Program-made: the position numbers and the translations under genes
The notes under the pieces: model-generated
Database searches by the model: none
Told to the model about the DNA's origin: nothing
What the model saw: the letters and a program-made list of their open reading frames with translations, nothing else
In this document: piece by piece, positions 44,208 through 57,176 of the stretch
Layout of the letters: every line of letters starts with the position of its first letter
How positions within the stretch are numbered: the stretch's first letter is position 1
NCBI GenBank assembly: GCA_025266875.1
Contig: JALLLT010000048.1
Span: 124,001 to 188,000 of the forward strand
Length of the DNA stretch: 64,000 nt
Source of the DNA: Fennellomyces sp. T-0311
Lineage: Eukaryota > Mucoromycota > Mucoromycetes > Mucorales > Lichtheimiaceae
Direction: 5' to 3'

Positions 44208-46299
44208 CTACTTAACAATTACAACGTTCTTTACTTTTTGTTTAGCATATGCAATAGCATATGATGTAATAGTGCTACAGTATTCAAGAGTAAAGCTTTC
44301 TAATTTTTGTGCACCGCTAAGCAAGTTGATAATCCCAAGATCTGTGACATTTCTTAGCCTCTCCAGATGAATGCTTCTTAAATTCTTCACATTGCCGATA
44401 GTAGATAGAGTGTTATCCGTAACCATGTCCATTTCGGTAAGCCTGATATCCACCATGCTATTACATCGTTTCTTGAGTAACTCGTGCATGCCATACGATG
44501 AAACACTGGATAAGTTTCGGAACCAGATCTGCTCCAATGTCTTTATGTCAGCCAAAGCTATAACAACATCATCGGTGACTATAGTCGGGCAATCTCGCAA
44601 CCTGGTAGCTTTGAATTGTCGCGCTGACGGCGAATATTTTGCGTAGTACTCGAATAGTCGTTGTAAATCTGCTTCACCGATTTCATCTTTACTATGCGAG
44701 ATACCGAGAAACTCCAGTGGCGGTAAGGCTACAAGTGCATCCACTAACCGCTTTATATGTCTGCAATCGATTACTTCCACACGTGTCAACGCAGAACAGG
44801 CGGATATCGATCGTAAAAGTACTCCTTGTACTAGCCCAGATATAGTTCCCCAGAATATCAACTTGCTTAGATTCTCTAGTTCAATATCTGCAAATTGTAC
44901 TCCAAGGTTTCTTGTTGAAGATCCATCCGAAATGTTTCCATAAAGAACTTTGAGAGAATTCATATTTCTCCGTATCAGTGGCAAGATTGCTTCAGCAGGT
45001 ACTCCGGTACCACCATTGTTTGTATACAATTGGCGTAATCCAGGCGAGGGATGGTTTGTATCAGGGTCATCCAACCTTTGTATCTCGGTCAGGTCAGAGT
45101 TGAATCCAAATGTTCGTAGGTTAGGACAGACCGTATCGACAACGTCCAAGACGGTGATATCACAAGCATAGAGAATAAGTCGCTTTACTTGTTGACAACA
45201 CGGAAAAAGCTTCTGAATATCGGTCCCTGTAATAGACTGGGCAGTCAATTGCATATCAACGAGGGCATTGTGAGGGTTTAGTAGCACCAGTTCACCAATT
45301 GTGTCTGACAATCGTGAATATGGCGCTGAATATTCCAAACTCTGTATATTCGAGCAAGAGGTGAGTAGGTCCACCAGCGTTATCACTGCACTGTCTTGAT
45401 GGAAGTGAAGGACAAGTCTGGTCAACGTGTTACGTATCTGCCAGAACGCACCCGAGACTGGTACAGTCATGGGTGCATCGATATGACTTGTACAGTTTTC
45501 TACATAAAAAAACAATGTTTAGTCTGGTGTGATCGTTTAGCGTTCTTTTACTGCAGGCACACTTACCATCCATTGTCAGTGACTTTATCTTACTAAAGTT
45601 ACCACCAGTCAAGCCAAGTATGTAACGAAGAAAGACACGGCGGTCCGTTGTGGCGATGGTCAAGTCTTCCACATGCGCTGCAATATGCGGTATCACACTC
45701 GCGATTCCATCATCGCTTGTATCATTTGACAATGTTTTCCAAACACTTGAGCACCGAAAGATCTTGTTTCGCCATATACTGGATATGGTCAAAAGGACAA
45801 ACTTTGATTTGTTTGGCAATAGCGTGATGGTATCGTCGACAATTTCGATGGGAAGTCTGGCAACAAAATCAACTCGTGTTTGGCTTCTCTTTATGGCGGA
45901 TTCTTTGCCATCAATTAGTTGAGCATAGTCCGCATGATCCGCTGAAGCGCTTTGTAAACCAAGATCATACGCATCAATTGCATCCAACTGCTTGCCTTGT
46001 ATCCCGTATAAGTCACCCAGTCTAAGATAGCCCGTTGCTAAAGTTGGCTCGCATGTGATCATCCTTTGAGCGCTCTTGATAGCTTCATTGAATTTCCCTT
46101 GCATTCCAAGAGCATACGCGCGGAGGTCAAGCATTGCCATGAAGGACACTTGAATCTGGTCAAGTGCTACTAACGCGGATTCGGATACTTGTCTATAATC
46201 TCGGTGCTCCATTGCGACTTCAACTTTGTTGAGTGCACATTTTACAGAATCAGCATCGACATTGTAAACGGGAAACGAGGCGAACTCGGGCCTTGTCAT
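44208..46299 (-). CDS. TPR / F-box-like / leucine-rich-repeat protein, intact copy
   Basis: Two exons join across an intron at about 45500-45565 (donor GTAAGTG, acceptor TATGTAG) to give about 670 residues. The N-terminal third has TPR-like helices (YRQVSESALVALDQIQVSFM, LRAYALGMQGKFNEAIKSAQ, TGYLRLGDLYGIQGKQLDAI). An F-box-like segment follows (VDFVARLPIEIVDDTITLLP, then ISSIWRNKIFRCSSVWKTL). The C-terminal two thirds are leucine-rich repeats (LVDLLTSCSNIQSLEYSAP, CPNLRTFGFNSDL, VKNLRSIHLERLRNVTDLGI, LESFTLEYCSTITSYAIAYA). F-box/LRR proteins serve as substrate receptors of SCF ubiquitin ligases; the target is unknown. The start MTRPEFASFPVYNVD aligns with that of the tandem copy. Confidence 0.82.
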
Positions 46300-46597
46300 T
46301 GTAGTTAATTTGATTGCGTAAAGCGAAGGTTTTTCTAAGCCTAGGTAAAACCAATAAAGGAAGGATGCATCAAATTGGGTAATTTCTTACCAAGGCAATA
46401 ATTCCTTGTGGAGCAATCATTGATATCAATATTAGGTGCGTTGAGGTCGAAAACATCTCAGCGATCGTCTGGGGCGCCCATATGTAGGGCATAACTATTT
46501 ACAAAGCTATCAAAGAAAAATCTAATTATTGTGCAATTATGTTCATATGGAATTATGTGCATGATGTTATGGACGTTCACTGAGCTTCTTTTATAGA

Positions 46598-48714
46598 TTA
46601 TATAAAAAAGTAAAAGTTTTTTACTCTTTCCTTCGCATACGCAATAATAGAGGGGGAGACATTGTTGCAATGGAGAACGACTAAATCTTCCAAACTATTT
46701 TCCCGTTCAGTCAAGTTGAAAATTCCGTTATTCCCAATGTTTCTCAAGCTCTCCAGGTGAACGTATTCAAGCTCATCATATTCGCAATGACAGAAGGGTC
46801 TCATTCGTAACCCTGTCCATTTGGACAAGCTTGACATCTACCACGCTATTAAATCGTTGCTCGAACAGCTTGCCTATGGCACCCTCGGAGACACCTGGTA
46901 ATTGTTGAAGGGTGATACTCTCCAGTGTCCCTATATTGGCTAAATCCATAATAACGTCGTCGTTAACTACAGTTCTGGGACAGTTCCGTAAACTGATAGA
47001 TTTGAGTCGTCGCTCAAATGGAAAAATCCCGGCGTAATGTTGGAATAATCGTGGTAAAGCCACTTCTACACCGTCTTGCTCTACACATTCCGAGATCTGG
47101 AGAGTTTCCAATTGCGGTAAGGATAGAAGCACGTTGACCAGATCAGCTACACTATCACTTCTAGAAACTTCCAAGTGTACCAACATGACACAAGTTGAAA
47201 TTGAATTCAGAATCAGTGACTGCATTAATCCGAAATGATCCCAAAATGCCAGCCTGCGAAGATTTTCTAGCTTCAAATCTGCATACGTGTCGTACAGGTT
47301 GTCTGGCGCATCTGTGAGTGAGAAATAACTAGAAAGAACTTTGAGAGAGTGCCTATTTCTTCGTATTAGTGGCAAGATTGCTGCAGCTGGTATTTCTCTG
47401 CCGTTTCTACTACGTGCGTATATCTGACATAAGCCGGGCTGGTTATGGTTGTCCTCCAGACGATCGAAACTTTCCAACTCTGTCATTTTAGAATTATATC
47501 CAAATGTCCTCAAATTTGAGCTGACGGTATCTACAACGTCCAGGACAGAGGTATCACAGCCATGTAAAAGAAGACGCTGCACTTGCTGACAGTAGGGAAG
47601 TAAATTTTGAATGTCGGCACCTGTGATAGACTGGGCAGTCAAGTGCAGATCAACGAGAGCATCGTGAGGATCCAATAGTATTAACTGGCCAATTTTCTCC
47701 CGTAATCGATACGTTGGCACTGCATATTCTAAACTTTTTAAATTTGAGCAAGCGTTGAGCAGGTCCACCAGTGTTATTGAAGCACTTTCCGGAGTAAAAC
47801 TAAGGGAAAGCTTATTCAGGGTTTTGCGAATTTGCCAGAACGCATCTAGAACTGGTGACATCATGGTTATATCGAAATGGTTTGTACCATTTTCTGTATA
47901 AAAAAGTGTTTGACCTAACTGAATCATATAGTTCTATTATATCATAAAAACACTTACCATCCATCGTCAGTGACTTTATCTTGATAAAGTTACCGCAGAT
48001 AAAACCAAGCAAGTATCGAAGAATGACAGGGCGTTCCGTGGTGGTAATTGTCAAATTTTTCACGTATTGCGCAATAATGGGTATTACACTCGCCGCTTCT
48101 TCACTTGTGTTACTTGTCAATACTTTCCAAAAACCGGGGCACTGAAGCAGCTTATTTTTCCATGTAATAGGGACACTCAGATATTTGATCTTTGATTCAT
48201 TTTCTGGGAGGAATTCGACTACGCAATTGACAATCTCAATTGGAAGCCTGAAAACGAAATCAACTCGTGCTTTGTTCCGCTTTAATGCTAGTTCTTTTCC
48301 AGTCTCCATCCGAATGTAGTCGGGACTATCTGCTGAAGCACAGCGCAAGCCATGATTATACGCATCAATTGCATTCTGTTGTTTACCCTGCGTCCGATAC
48401 AAGTCACCCAACCTAAGATAGCCTATTGCCATGTTTGGCATTTCTGCAATCATACTTCGCACGTCCGCGATAGCTTCAACAAACTTTCCTTGCATTCCGA
48501 GAGCATACACGCGAAGATCAAGCATTGCTATAAAGGATTTTTGAATCTGGTCAAGCGCTATCGATGCAGAATTAGATACTTGTCTGTAATCTCAGTCTGT
48601 CATTGCAGCTTCAACTTTGTTGAATACGTGTCTTATTGAATTAACATCGAAATTGTAAACAGGAATCGATGGGTTAGACTCGGAGTTATTCATCGCGGAT
48701 ACTTGAGTGGTCAT
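46598..48714 (-). pseudogene. TPR / F-box-like / LRR protein, tandem copy with a nonsense codon and a frameshift
   Basis: Collinear with the neighbour at 44208-46299. The reading starts MTTQVSAMNNSESNP (48714) and reaches NKVEAAMTD, where TGA (48592-48594) stands at the position of an Arg in the neighbour (VAMEHRDYRQVSES). The same frame continues DYRQVSNSASIALDQIQKSF and then the TPR, F-box-like (VDFVFRLPIEIVNCVVEFLP) and LRR parts, with an intron near 47900-47960. Near 46785 the frame breaks again: VTNETLLSLRI ends at a stop, while one frame over YDELEYVHLESLRNIGNNGI and IIAYAKERVKNFY match the end of the neighbour. Two lesions argue for a pseudogene. A protein from a downstream Met (48525) would lack the first repeat and the last LRRs. 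Confidence 0.75.
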
Positions 48715-49411
48715 CAAGAAATGTACTTTTGAGCTTATATATAGTTCTACACGACAAAGAAAGAACGTATTTAAGTCACCAGTGACATGCTTGAACATGT
48801 TGTTAGGCTGGCATTTTTAGTTGCCAGGACGATAACTTTTGGTGTCAGTGCTGCATAAATTTGATTACCGACCGCTGGCGCCATTGTTTGATAAAAAAAG
48901 AGGCAGTTAATTGTAAGGAAAAAAAACAAAATGCCCTTCGATACAGGAACTTTTTTATATCCAAGAACAACACTTTATTATTTGCTTTTGATCATTCATG
49001 ACTGTTTTCACATCCACACGAGACATATAAACACTGCTGTTCTAACGTTTACGATCACCGATTGTGCATCACTATTATGAATACTGACCCAATTGGTAAA
49101 TACTGCCAAAGAGCAACATTTATTAAGCGTACAAGAATTATTTTGGCGAAAGTGGACACTACGAAGCCAAAGTCTAAGTACATTTTAGTGCGTTCGCAGT
49201 ACAAAGAGACTATTGAATTGAATGTACATTTTTACCTGGCGAATATGCATGAACTGCTCGTGCTTCCATAATTAATGACCGTAATGAGGATAAATTCTAT
49301 TTTTTTTCTTTTTAAAAAATGTGGCTAGCACTAATTCCAAGATTATTTACAATATGGTAGTGAACTGCACTACATATGAGAATATCCAAGACATGATCAC
49401 GCAAATTACAA
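48715..49411. other. Intergenic region, no gene supported
   Basis: One 69-codon plus ORF (49062-49271) has no recognisable domain. A/T runs otherwise. Confidence 0.5.
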
Positions 49412-51306
49412 TTATATCTTGGACCAAAATTCCTTGCTCAATTGATACTTTAGCAGGAAAATAATCAAAGCACTGATAATAGGCATAACACCGGCAAAAA
49501 TCTTATGTGTCAAAAATGGTTCCGCGTCGATATGATCGTCAATGGCTGAAATTAAAGTAGGCCCAAGTATTGCCGGGCATACTAAGACCATGAACACAGA
49601 AAAGCCAGAGCGATACCTTTCAGGACTTAGGATAAGCCGTAAGATAGACGGCACTAAATGAGTGTTTCAGCATTAATGCAACTCGGACGGGTTTGATATT
49701 ACTTACTGAGAGTATAGTACGAGATGCCAAAAAAGCCAGCGACAACTGCATAGCCCATTAGGACAGGAAAACTGTATGTGTACATCCAAAGCGTCAGTGC
49801 AGCCAGTCCAATGGCAGAATTGAAAATAATGCTTGTATTCAAATTTCCCAATCTATCCGCTAGAAAACTATCTTCATATCATTAAACATGCTGTGCAAAA
49901 ATTCAATCAGTTTCGTTTAACCCACCCTGAGAACGTTCTGCCTACGAGATTTGAAATTGACATGACCAATATTGCGAATGACCCTTGTTGATTGGATAAA
50001 CCGATATGGCTTGCATAAGCTATGATCAGAATACATAATGTAGATAAGCAAGTTATGCTAACTGATTAAACGGCATTTAAACTTACATGGCACAAAGAAT
50101 GATGGTACATATGCGACAGAGAGTTGTGCGATTGCAGCCGCCACCCAAATTATGAAATTACCATCCTTTAAAAATTCAAGTACAGGAATCTTTTTCTGAT
50201 TTTGTCCTGATCCAACTGCTGTTGCTGATCGTGGATTATCTTTCACTAAAACACATGTAATTGCATTTGCTCCGAGAAAAATGAATCCCAAAATACGAAA
50301 TGTCCTAAGCAGTGTCGAGTTAGATCTGACTTTTTTAAAAAAAAATATTTAAAAAGAGACGCGACCTACCATTCGTATCCGAGCGAACTGTTGCAGGAAT
50401 ACATTAGATACGGTAATAGTAGTCCGGATAAGCTGACGGCACCGCAGATAATGCCATTTGCAGTACTACATCGATCATGAAACCATTGTGGAATAGCAAC
50501 CGTAATAATCTGTACATCATAGTAGAGTTGAATTTCGAATTATGATGAACCGCGTCTATGCCATTTAACTCACGGTGTATAGAAATGAATGGCCAACGCC
50601 ATAGCAAACGCCAATTGCAAGGTACAGTTGCCATACCTACAAAAAAACTGTTAACAGGATAAATCTGATACTGGATGTCTTACTGGTATACCTCCGTAGC
50701 AAATCCAGCCGCAACAAAACCACCGCTAACCATAAGCGTGCCAGTAACCAGGGCCATCCTGGTTCCTATAAGGAGGATAATTCGATGTGCACAAGGAGTA
50801 AACATGTCCCCAATAAAATGACACATTGTGATAACAAAGCTGATTGAAGACTGCGCATTTTCAGCTCCGTGCAACATGTTTTCAACAAGATAATCCTGCA
50901 TGACACCTAAGGATAAAGTTAGGTTCAAGACACGACGACCGTATACCATCCGATTTACCGACCCCTAGAACACAAACGTTTAGCACAACTTGTAGATCAT
51001 AATGATGATTATAACGTTATTGTGTACTTACCAGCTTTGCATAATGCCGAATGCTGTAAAGGCGGCCAGCGAAGATCCCACCACCACAAGCCATCCCGCA
51101 TACTTTTCGCTACTAGTGATGGTGGTGCTATCGGTATATGTTTGACTATACCCGTCACTCTCATTCAGAGAGCTTTCAGAGTGTGATATTTTGCTTTCAT
51201 ATTTGATCCATTCGCTTTTTTCCTTGTTACCATTTGGATTAAACTCTGGTCGATCACTTTGGTTTATCTCAGGTGTATAGGAGAGTTGCTCTTTCGATAC
51301 TGACAT
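49412..51306 (-). CDS. Major facilitator superfamily transporter, monocarboxylate-transporter-like
   Basis: The hydrophilic N-terminus (MSVSKEQLSYTPEINQSDRP, Ser/Glu-rich) precedes the first membrane segment YAGWLVVVGSSLAAFTAFGI. The loop then reads VFQDYLVENM-like sequence with SSISFVITMCHFIGDMFTPC. The segments ALVTGTLMVSGGFVAAGFAT, a central loop, MGFIFLGANAITCVLV and the C-terminal FSVFMVLVCPAILGPTLISA followed by AGVMPIISALIIFLLKY complete an MFS layout over about eight exons with introns of 50-90 bp. The first-helix 'GW.VV..S....F..FGI.QS.GVFQ.Y' pattern is that of the fungal MCT-like (Mch) group. Fungal members are often not monocarboxylate carriers (yeast Mch5 transports riboflavin), so the substrate is unknown. 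Short exons make some joins uncertain. Confidence 0.82.
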
Positions 51307-52046
51307 TTGTATATTCTAGATTCAAGTCCTAAAAAGCTGATCTATTTGGTTACTATATTTTGGCTATTAAGAATAAGATTTTATACATACGGTAATATCT
51401 TGAATGCTCTTACAAAAGAAGACTTGAAATTAAAAGAATTTTTGCATTTTATAGTTTGATCGCCTGGTTTAAGGTCAGACAGATGTCGATCTTCAAGGTA
51501 TCTCATCCCTTGCATACCCAGTATTTTAGTTTCTACCTTTTGCATCGCACGGAGACCAACCTTTTTTTTTACATAAGAAATCACGACTCGTACTGACACA
51601 ACAGACACCAGGATCCTTCTCCTTAATCGACGCCATTCCATGCAGCACTTCCAATACTATGCCTAAACGAAAACTTAAGTAAGTTTTCCCATCATGAAGA
51701 AAAGTCAATGCAAGATATTAAGCGCTTTAAACGAAAAGACTCCTTGTTCGGCTGCGCTTGTGGTGATTTGATTATTAAAACTTCTATAGTACATATTGCG
51801 ATTAAAACAAGCAAGAGCCACCTGATCTGGTGGCGATATTTTTAATCACTTGGATAAATCTCAATCTTGCGCTGACTATTCTCCAACGACCGAAGTAACT
51901 CTTTTGAAAGGACGATCACTTCATTTTATATATAAAGGGACGATGACTGTTGCTGAAAGAATCTGTCCGCGAAATACGAAAAACAACGGCCGTAAAACAA
52001 GGGCGCCTTTTCAGGGATAGTAGAAGTTATCCTTCATAAATAAATT
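51307..52046. other. Transporter promoter region; no gene supported
   Basis: ORFs on the minus strand (51381-51641, 51526-51708) overlap in different frames and show no domain. Confidence 0.5.
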
Positions 52047-55000
52047 TTATTTGCTTTCGATTCCTGGCGATGGATGCCGCATTGGAATCATATCGTCATC
52101 ATCTTCGTCTACGTCTCCTATTTCAAATGAAGTGGATAGCGGTGGCTCGGTTCCTTCCAAAAGGAAACTGGACGTGACGCTCGTTTCATCCAGCTTTGAT
52201 TCGTCGCTTAGAATACGCTGTTCCTCGGTCGGTTTCTGCGTCACTGCTTCGGACGAGAAAAGCTGTTCATATTGACTGATCGCGGCAGTTAAGCGATCGT
52301 TGAGTGATAGTAGTTGTGCTAATGTGAGAAATAATATGTAAGGCCTCCTGAATTCTGCTTCTTTTCTGGTTGTTTTACCTAGTTCATCATCGTCCGTTAT
52401 TTTAGGAATATGTGCGCTAATCATCGTTTGTGACTTTCGACATTGTCCATAGACTTGCTACAGTGAATAATATACATACTCAGTCTCCGTATCTATGGCC
52501 CTGAAATCCCTTGTATCTTTCCAGTATACTTACGAGAATCACATCCTCTGGTGCCTGAACTGCATCCATGACAACGTCTCGTTGATTTGCTTCTGCGGCA
52601 AGCATATCCTCGAACAAGGACACTTGTGTGGTGGCTGTAGTAACCATCTCTGCATCAACTACGACAGGTTTCTTCTGTGTCTGGCGCGGAGGCTTCTGCA
52701 GTGCGGCCGCCTTGACATTCTCCGCCGGAGTAGGAGATTTATTGACAGTCGGTCCTGATACCTTGCCTCGAGTGACAGCCGCGAGGCGTTCCTGTAACGA
52801 CAATCGTGCTGTCGCCTGTGCAGTGGTTGCCATGGCATTGGGATCCAGAGAACTTTGTGATCCAACACGCCGAACAGACGAAGGGGTTTGATCCTTTTTC
52901 TCATGGTCTTTTGGCGTTGACTGTGCGTTCTTTGTGCATTTGGCAACAATGTCGCCCTGGATCTTTGCCATTTCTCGATCACTTGGCTATTAAGTTTTTA
53001 AATACGGCGATTGCAGTTTTTCACACGGTCAAAACTTACTGGAATATTCACATCCAAAAAGGTTAAAGTCTCATTTAGCCGCACGGACGCTGATAAGGCC
53101 AATAGACCGGCAAGGTCGATACCAAGATTCTTCGAAAGATCCAAGCGACGTAGAGCTCGATTCTCCGGTAAGCATTCCGCCAAGTAAATTGCAGCTATAA
53201 AACGCGACACCATCATGAATAAACAACCATTGGGATCTTGACCTCCAAGATTATTACCTTCCGATGTCAAACCCGCCGCAGACATGTTCAGTTCCTTCAA
53301 CGTCCAATTCACATACAAAGCTTGCTTGATCGCAAGGATCTAAACCGGGTATAATTATTAGTTACATGGAAACATACGATGTTTCAGAAAAGTATTTACT
53401 CCTTCTGAAGTGGGCTGGGACAAGTTATTGGAGCTAATGTTCAGTTTTGCCAATGCTTGGTTGTATTTCTAGAATGGAGAGGAGCTTGATAAGAGGAACG
53501 CGAAAACTAGATATATCAACTTACCAATGCCTCTCCAATTAATGCGCAATCTTTGGCATCGATCTTGCATTCCCGTAAGGATAAGGTTGCTAAGCTTCGG
53601 TTACGACGCAGGGCTTGTGCAATGTACTGAACGCTGTGACGAATATCGTTGCTGTCTAGGTTAAGATACTCCAATCCTTTGATGGTTTCCGGATTATCAT
53701 AGTCGCGCAGCATGACACCAAGCCAGACTGCCCCCTGGTTGTTTATGCGGTTGTTTGCTAACGATAAATGTCGCAGATTTGGGGATTTACGCACGCCCGA
53801 GGCAAGTATTTCAAGAGACGTTGGCTTCAACAAGCACCCATCCATCAGCAGGCGTTTCAAGGATGGTGCTTTTGTCGATGAAGACGCCGGGGCTGTTAAC
53901 GCTTGTGCAAGGTACTGCATGGCCTTTTTGTCGGGGCTTGTCATCGAAAGGTCAAGATGTTCAAGGTGGGATGACTAGATATCGTGAAATTTCGAGTGGT
54001 TTAGAGATTTTGGTCACGCCGGATATGGCAATAACATACCCCTTTGACATAGATTGCAATGTACTTAAAACCCGCGGTTTTGAGCTTCTTGTTCTCAGCC
54101 AAGCTGAGGTATCGGAGAGTGTCATTAAGCAGCAATGTGTGAAGAAGTACCTTGAGAGCCTATTATCTTATCGCATTAACCTTAACCGAAACTCTGTCTT
54201 TTTGTATCTGGCCACACTCACGTCATCCTCCAAACTACAATTACTTAATACAAGTTCTTGTAGATCGAATCCAAGCCCCAAAACGTCAGCGATTGGTTCG
54301 ACAACTCTACGGCTCATGACTTGGTTCGAAAGGTCGACTTTTGTGAGGGATGCGCACTAGACGGTTGCAGATATCAATACCCTTGGCACTACTACGGGCA
54401 CCTACAATGCATACCTGGTTCAGATTGGTGACAAAGGCGGGCAATGGCATTTCCTCCTTATTTCTGCATGCAATTTCATACAACTCGAGCGGTGTCTTCT
54501 TTTTATCGTCACACAACGCCGCCTTATCCAGTTTGGCATCTTGAGGGTCGGTATTGTCGGACAAAAGCAACGCAGCCGCATTTTCCGGCAGCTCTGAAGC
54601 ATCGATGGAAGAAGCTGTGCTAGGTTCCTCGTCGCTTTCGTCCTGTTCTTCATTGGGCGGTGGCGTTGGGTTACGGTACGGGTAGTATTCAGTGGTCAGC
54701 TGCTTCACCGAAAAGCGCACTCGTTTCAGCTCGTCAGGCGCAAGTTCGTCACTATCGAGTACATGTTCTTGCACAGTTGATGAGGTTGTGGATGTTATAC
54801 TGTGGTTGTCATTGTTTGCATTGTTGATGAACTTTCTAATGTTGAGTAATCCAAGCGATCGGGCAGGTGATGGTTCCTGCGTTTGCACCAGCTCCGGCTG
54901 TTGCTCGCTGTTATTGGTGATAAGCGATGGTATATTGGGATTGTTGTCTGCAAAATTCATTGAGGCCGAGGAAAGTTTCGAGTTGATGGTCGACAGCCAT

Positions 55001-55110
55001 GATGGCGAGGTACGAGACAATCGAGACTTCTGCTTCAAGATGCTTTTGGCCGGCTTGCAACTTGGGTCATAAGCGAAGGGAGGGTGGTTTACAGACGCAA
55101 AGGAAGCCAT
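52047..55110 (-). CDS. Leucine-rich-repeat protein with a PP1-docking motif (PPP1R37-like), copy B
   Basis: The N-terminus contains SKLSSASMNF and then LKRVRFSVKQLTTEYYPYRN, so RVRF is the RVxF PP1-docking motif. The acidic linker leads to TPLELYEIACRNKEEMPLPA, matching YYERACRLREEQPLESF of copy A. The LRR region over about eight exons includes LKRLLMDGCLLKPTSLEILA, LRHLSLANNRINNQGAVWLG, LEYLNLDSNDIRHSVQYIAQ, LATLSLRECKIDAKDCALIG and LRRLDLSKNLGIDLAGLLAL. After the repeats, copy B carries a longer tail (52971-52047) with PTSSVRRVGSQ-like basic and Thr/Ala-rich parts and an acidic end (GDVDEDDDDMIP). The start is the ATG at 55108-55110 and the stop is at 52047-52049. It is a PP1 regulatory protein by family analogy. 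Confidence 0.83.
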
Positions 55111-56873
55111 TAGGATATTAAAGGAAAGATAATTCTATGAGTATTATTAAGCAAAAGGGAAAGGGAAAAGAAAAGCAGAAAGTTAAGGTCGAAAGTTCAA
55201 GCGAAAAAATACAGAGCTGGACTTGACAATATGCGGAAAATGGTATTCTCCCCTTCCATGCCTTTTTTTGTATTCAGCCTGCCAAAAGTTCTTCTATTCC
55301 GGCCAATGTGGGGAAGCACCCACTGCCCAAGTGATGGACAGCGCATACCGCTAGGTGCATTATTGTTGCCAGGAGACTAAACCAACCCCTCACCCCTGGC
55401 TGTCATGGTATTTTAAGCTTTCCGCCAGCACCGCTTATGTACCACCTTTGTGATCACGATATTATCTGAATATAGAAACTACCTCATGGAGAGCATCGTC
55501 GGTGCAAGTAACGTTGCGCTTAGCTTTTGCCCTGATATTGTTTTGATAGGTGCAGCATGAAGCCACGGTTTCATTGACATTAGCTGGTCCAAAGCCGTGG
55601 CAACTATCACCGTTGACACGCTACTCTACAATTCATGCAGTAGTACCAATTATAGATGCCAAGTTATTAATTGCATGCCACTGATTACCCGTTTTACTTA
55701 TCAGCAAATGTATTGCTTCTTTCAATATTTTTGGAACAGTTAAAGAACCCGTCACTTGAGCGGCACGGGTTTCACCGGCTGTGGCTGTTGACGGGAATAT
55801 TCTGGAAATGAAATCCGAGAATGACCTTTTATTTATGCAACTGAGTGCCAGTGCAAATCATTACTTATCTGACTAGATATTTTTTTTCGGCAAATTATGA
55901 AGAACGGAAGAAGTGGCGCAATACTTACGCAACAAAGCTGCATGTGACGATCACCTTCCTACCCATAAAGGAAACGTCATGATCTAGTTCCAATCTAGTA
56001 ACCATGGCGCGCTCCAATACGCAGAACCTAAAATATCCTTGTCCAGTTATGGCGCTATTGTTTTAGGGAAATAACTATACGCAGCCACTGACCATCAGTA
56101 ACTTAGCTTATCCAAGCAACGTGACACAAATGGAGATTATATGTGTATTACTGACTAAAGAAAGTCCAACGACTAGTAAAAAGTGGAATATACCGTCGAA
56201 AAATCCTATTTGTATATGTTGCGCGTTACTCAATAATACTTCTATGACCAATTTAGCTGTGGTTACGTACATGATAACATACAGAGATACCAGAGCCGTT
56301 CACTCAAATAAAGAAAAATAAAGGCCTAAGTTAATAAAAATTTACAGGTTAAGCTTCGTACTTCCTTTCTATCAGCACTTATTAAATGAAGGATTATCCT
56401 TGTGGTAATATACTCACCGAGAGCTTCGTAAATGGGTTGCGACTGAGAGTATACGTGTTCGTACCTTTGAATCGATACCTTTCTTGGAAACGATACGTAC
56501 GTGTAATTATTGACTGTTTCTGCGGCCAGTGCCGTCTATTCCTGAAACATATCATTAAAGCTCACCGCCCGTTGAAGAGCTTTATTATACGATGAACCCA
56601 TTCTAGAGTTTTTCGAGTATAAAAATGTGATAAAAAAATTCAGCGCTCGGAAAAATTATGGCATACGTCTCTTATTATGCTATTCGCGTATGTGCTCCTT
56701 CCCAGTAGGCACAGATAAAACCTTGTCGTATATGTCTTGCCTTGCTTTATAATTCAATATCTGCTTCAAACAGCTGGATGATTGATAATCCATCTTACTT
56801 GTTCCTAACAAGTTAAATCTGTCAATGACGCAGGTGTTTTCTTTTGCACTTCAGTTTAACTGTATTAAACTCA
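55111..56873. other. Long intergenic stretch without a recognised gene
   Basis: No ORF with a recognisable domain, no tRNA and no repeat shared with the rest of the window was seen. The two plus ORFs near 56121-56321 and 56386-56595 are short and AT-rich. Confidence 0.5.
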
Positions 56874-57176
56874 CTACGTTAGGGCGGCGACATCTAAGAT
56901 ACGTTTAATGAATGAGACTTCGGTTCTGGTAGCTATATATGGGCTCGTCAACGACGTCTCATCAGAATCACTGAGCAAAATTGGTTGCGGGCGTGGCAAA
57001 TAGTGATATAGGCTTCCTGCCAAGCAGGTCCTTGCCACCAAAGCACGGATGTCTTTTGTTTGCGACTGTGATAACACGGGCGTCTTGAAGTACTTTTCCA
57101 ACAATCCGTGAACATTATGAATGTCGCTCTCCATACGCTTTACTTCCTGCATGTAAGGCCCCTCATCGTGCGTCAT
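56874..57176 (-). CDS. Hypothetical 100-aa protein
   Basis: The ATG at 57174-57176 opens MTHDEGPYMQEVKRMESDIH, followed by a helical stretch (NVHGLLEKYFKTPV, TKDIRALVARTCLAGSLYHY) and an acidic turn (LLSDSDETSLTS), ending FIKRILDVAALT. The composition looks coding: mixed charge, no low complexity, one open frame. No family was recognised and it has no partner gene. It could be a small conserved fungal subunit or an exon of a longer gene. Confidence 0.45.
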   Translation of the reverse strand: MTHDEGPYMQEVKRMESDIHNVHGLLEKYFKTPVLSQSQTKDIRALVARTCLAGSLYHYLPRPQPILLSDSDETSLTSPYIATRTEVSFIKRILDVAALT

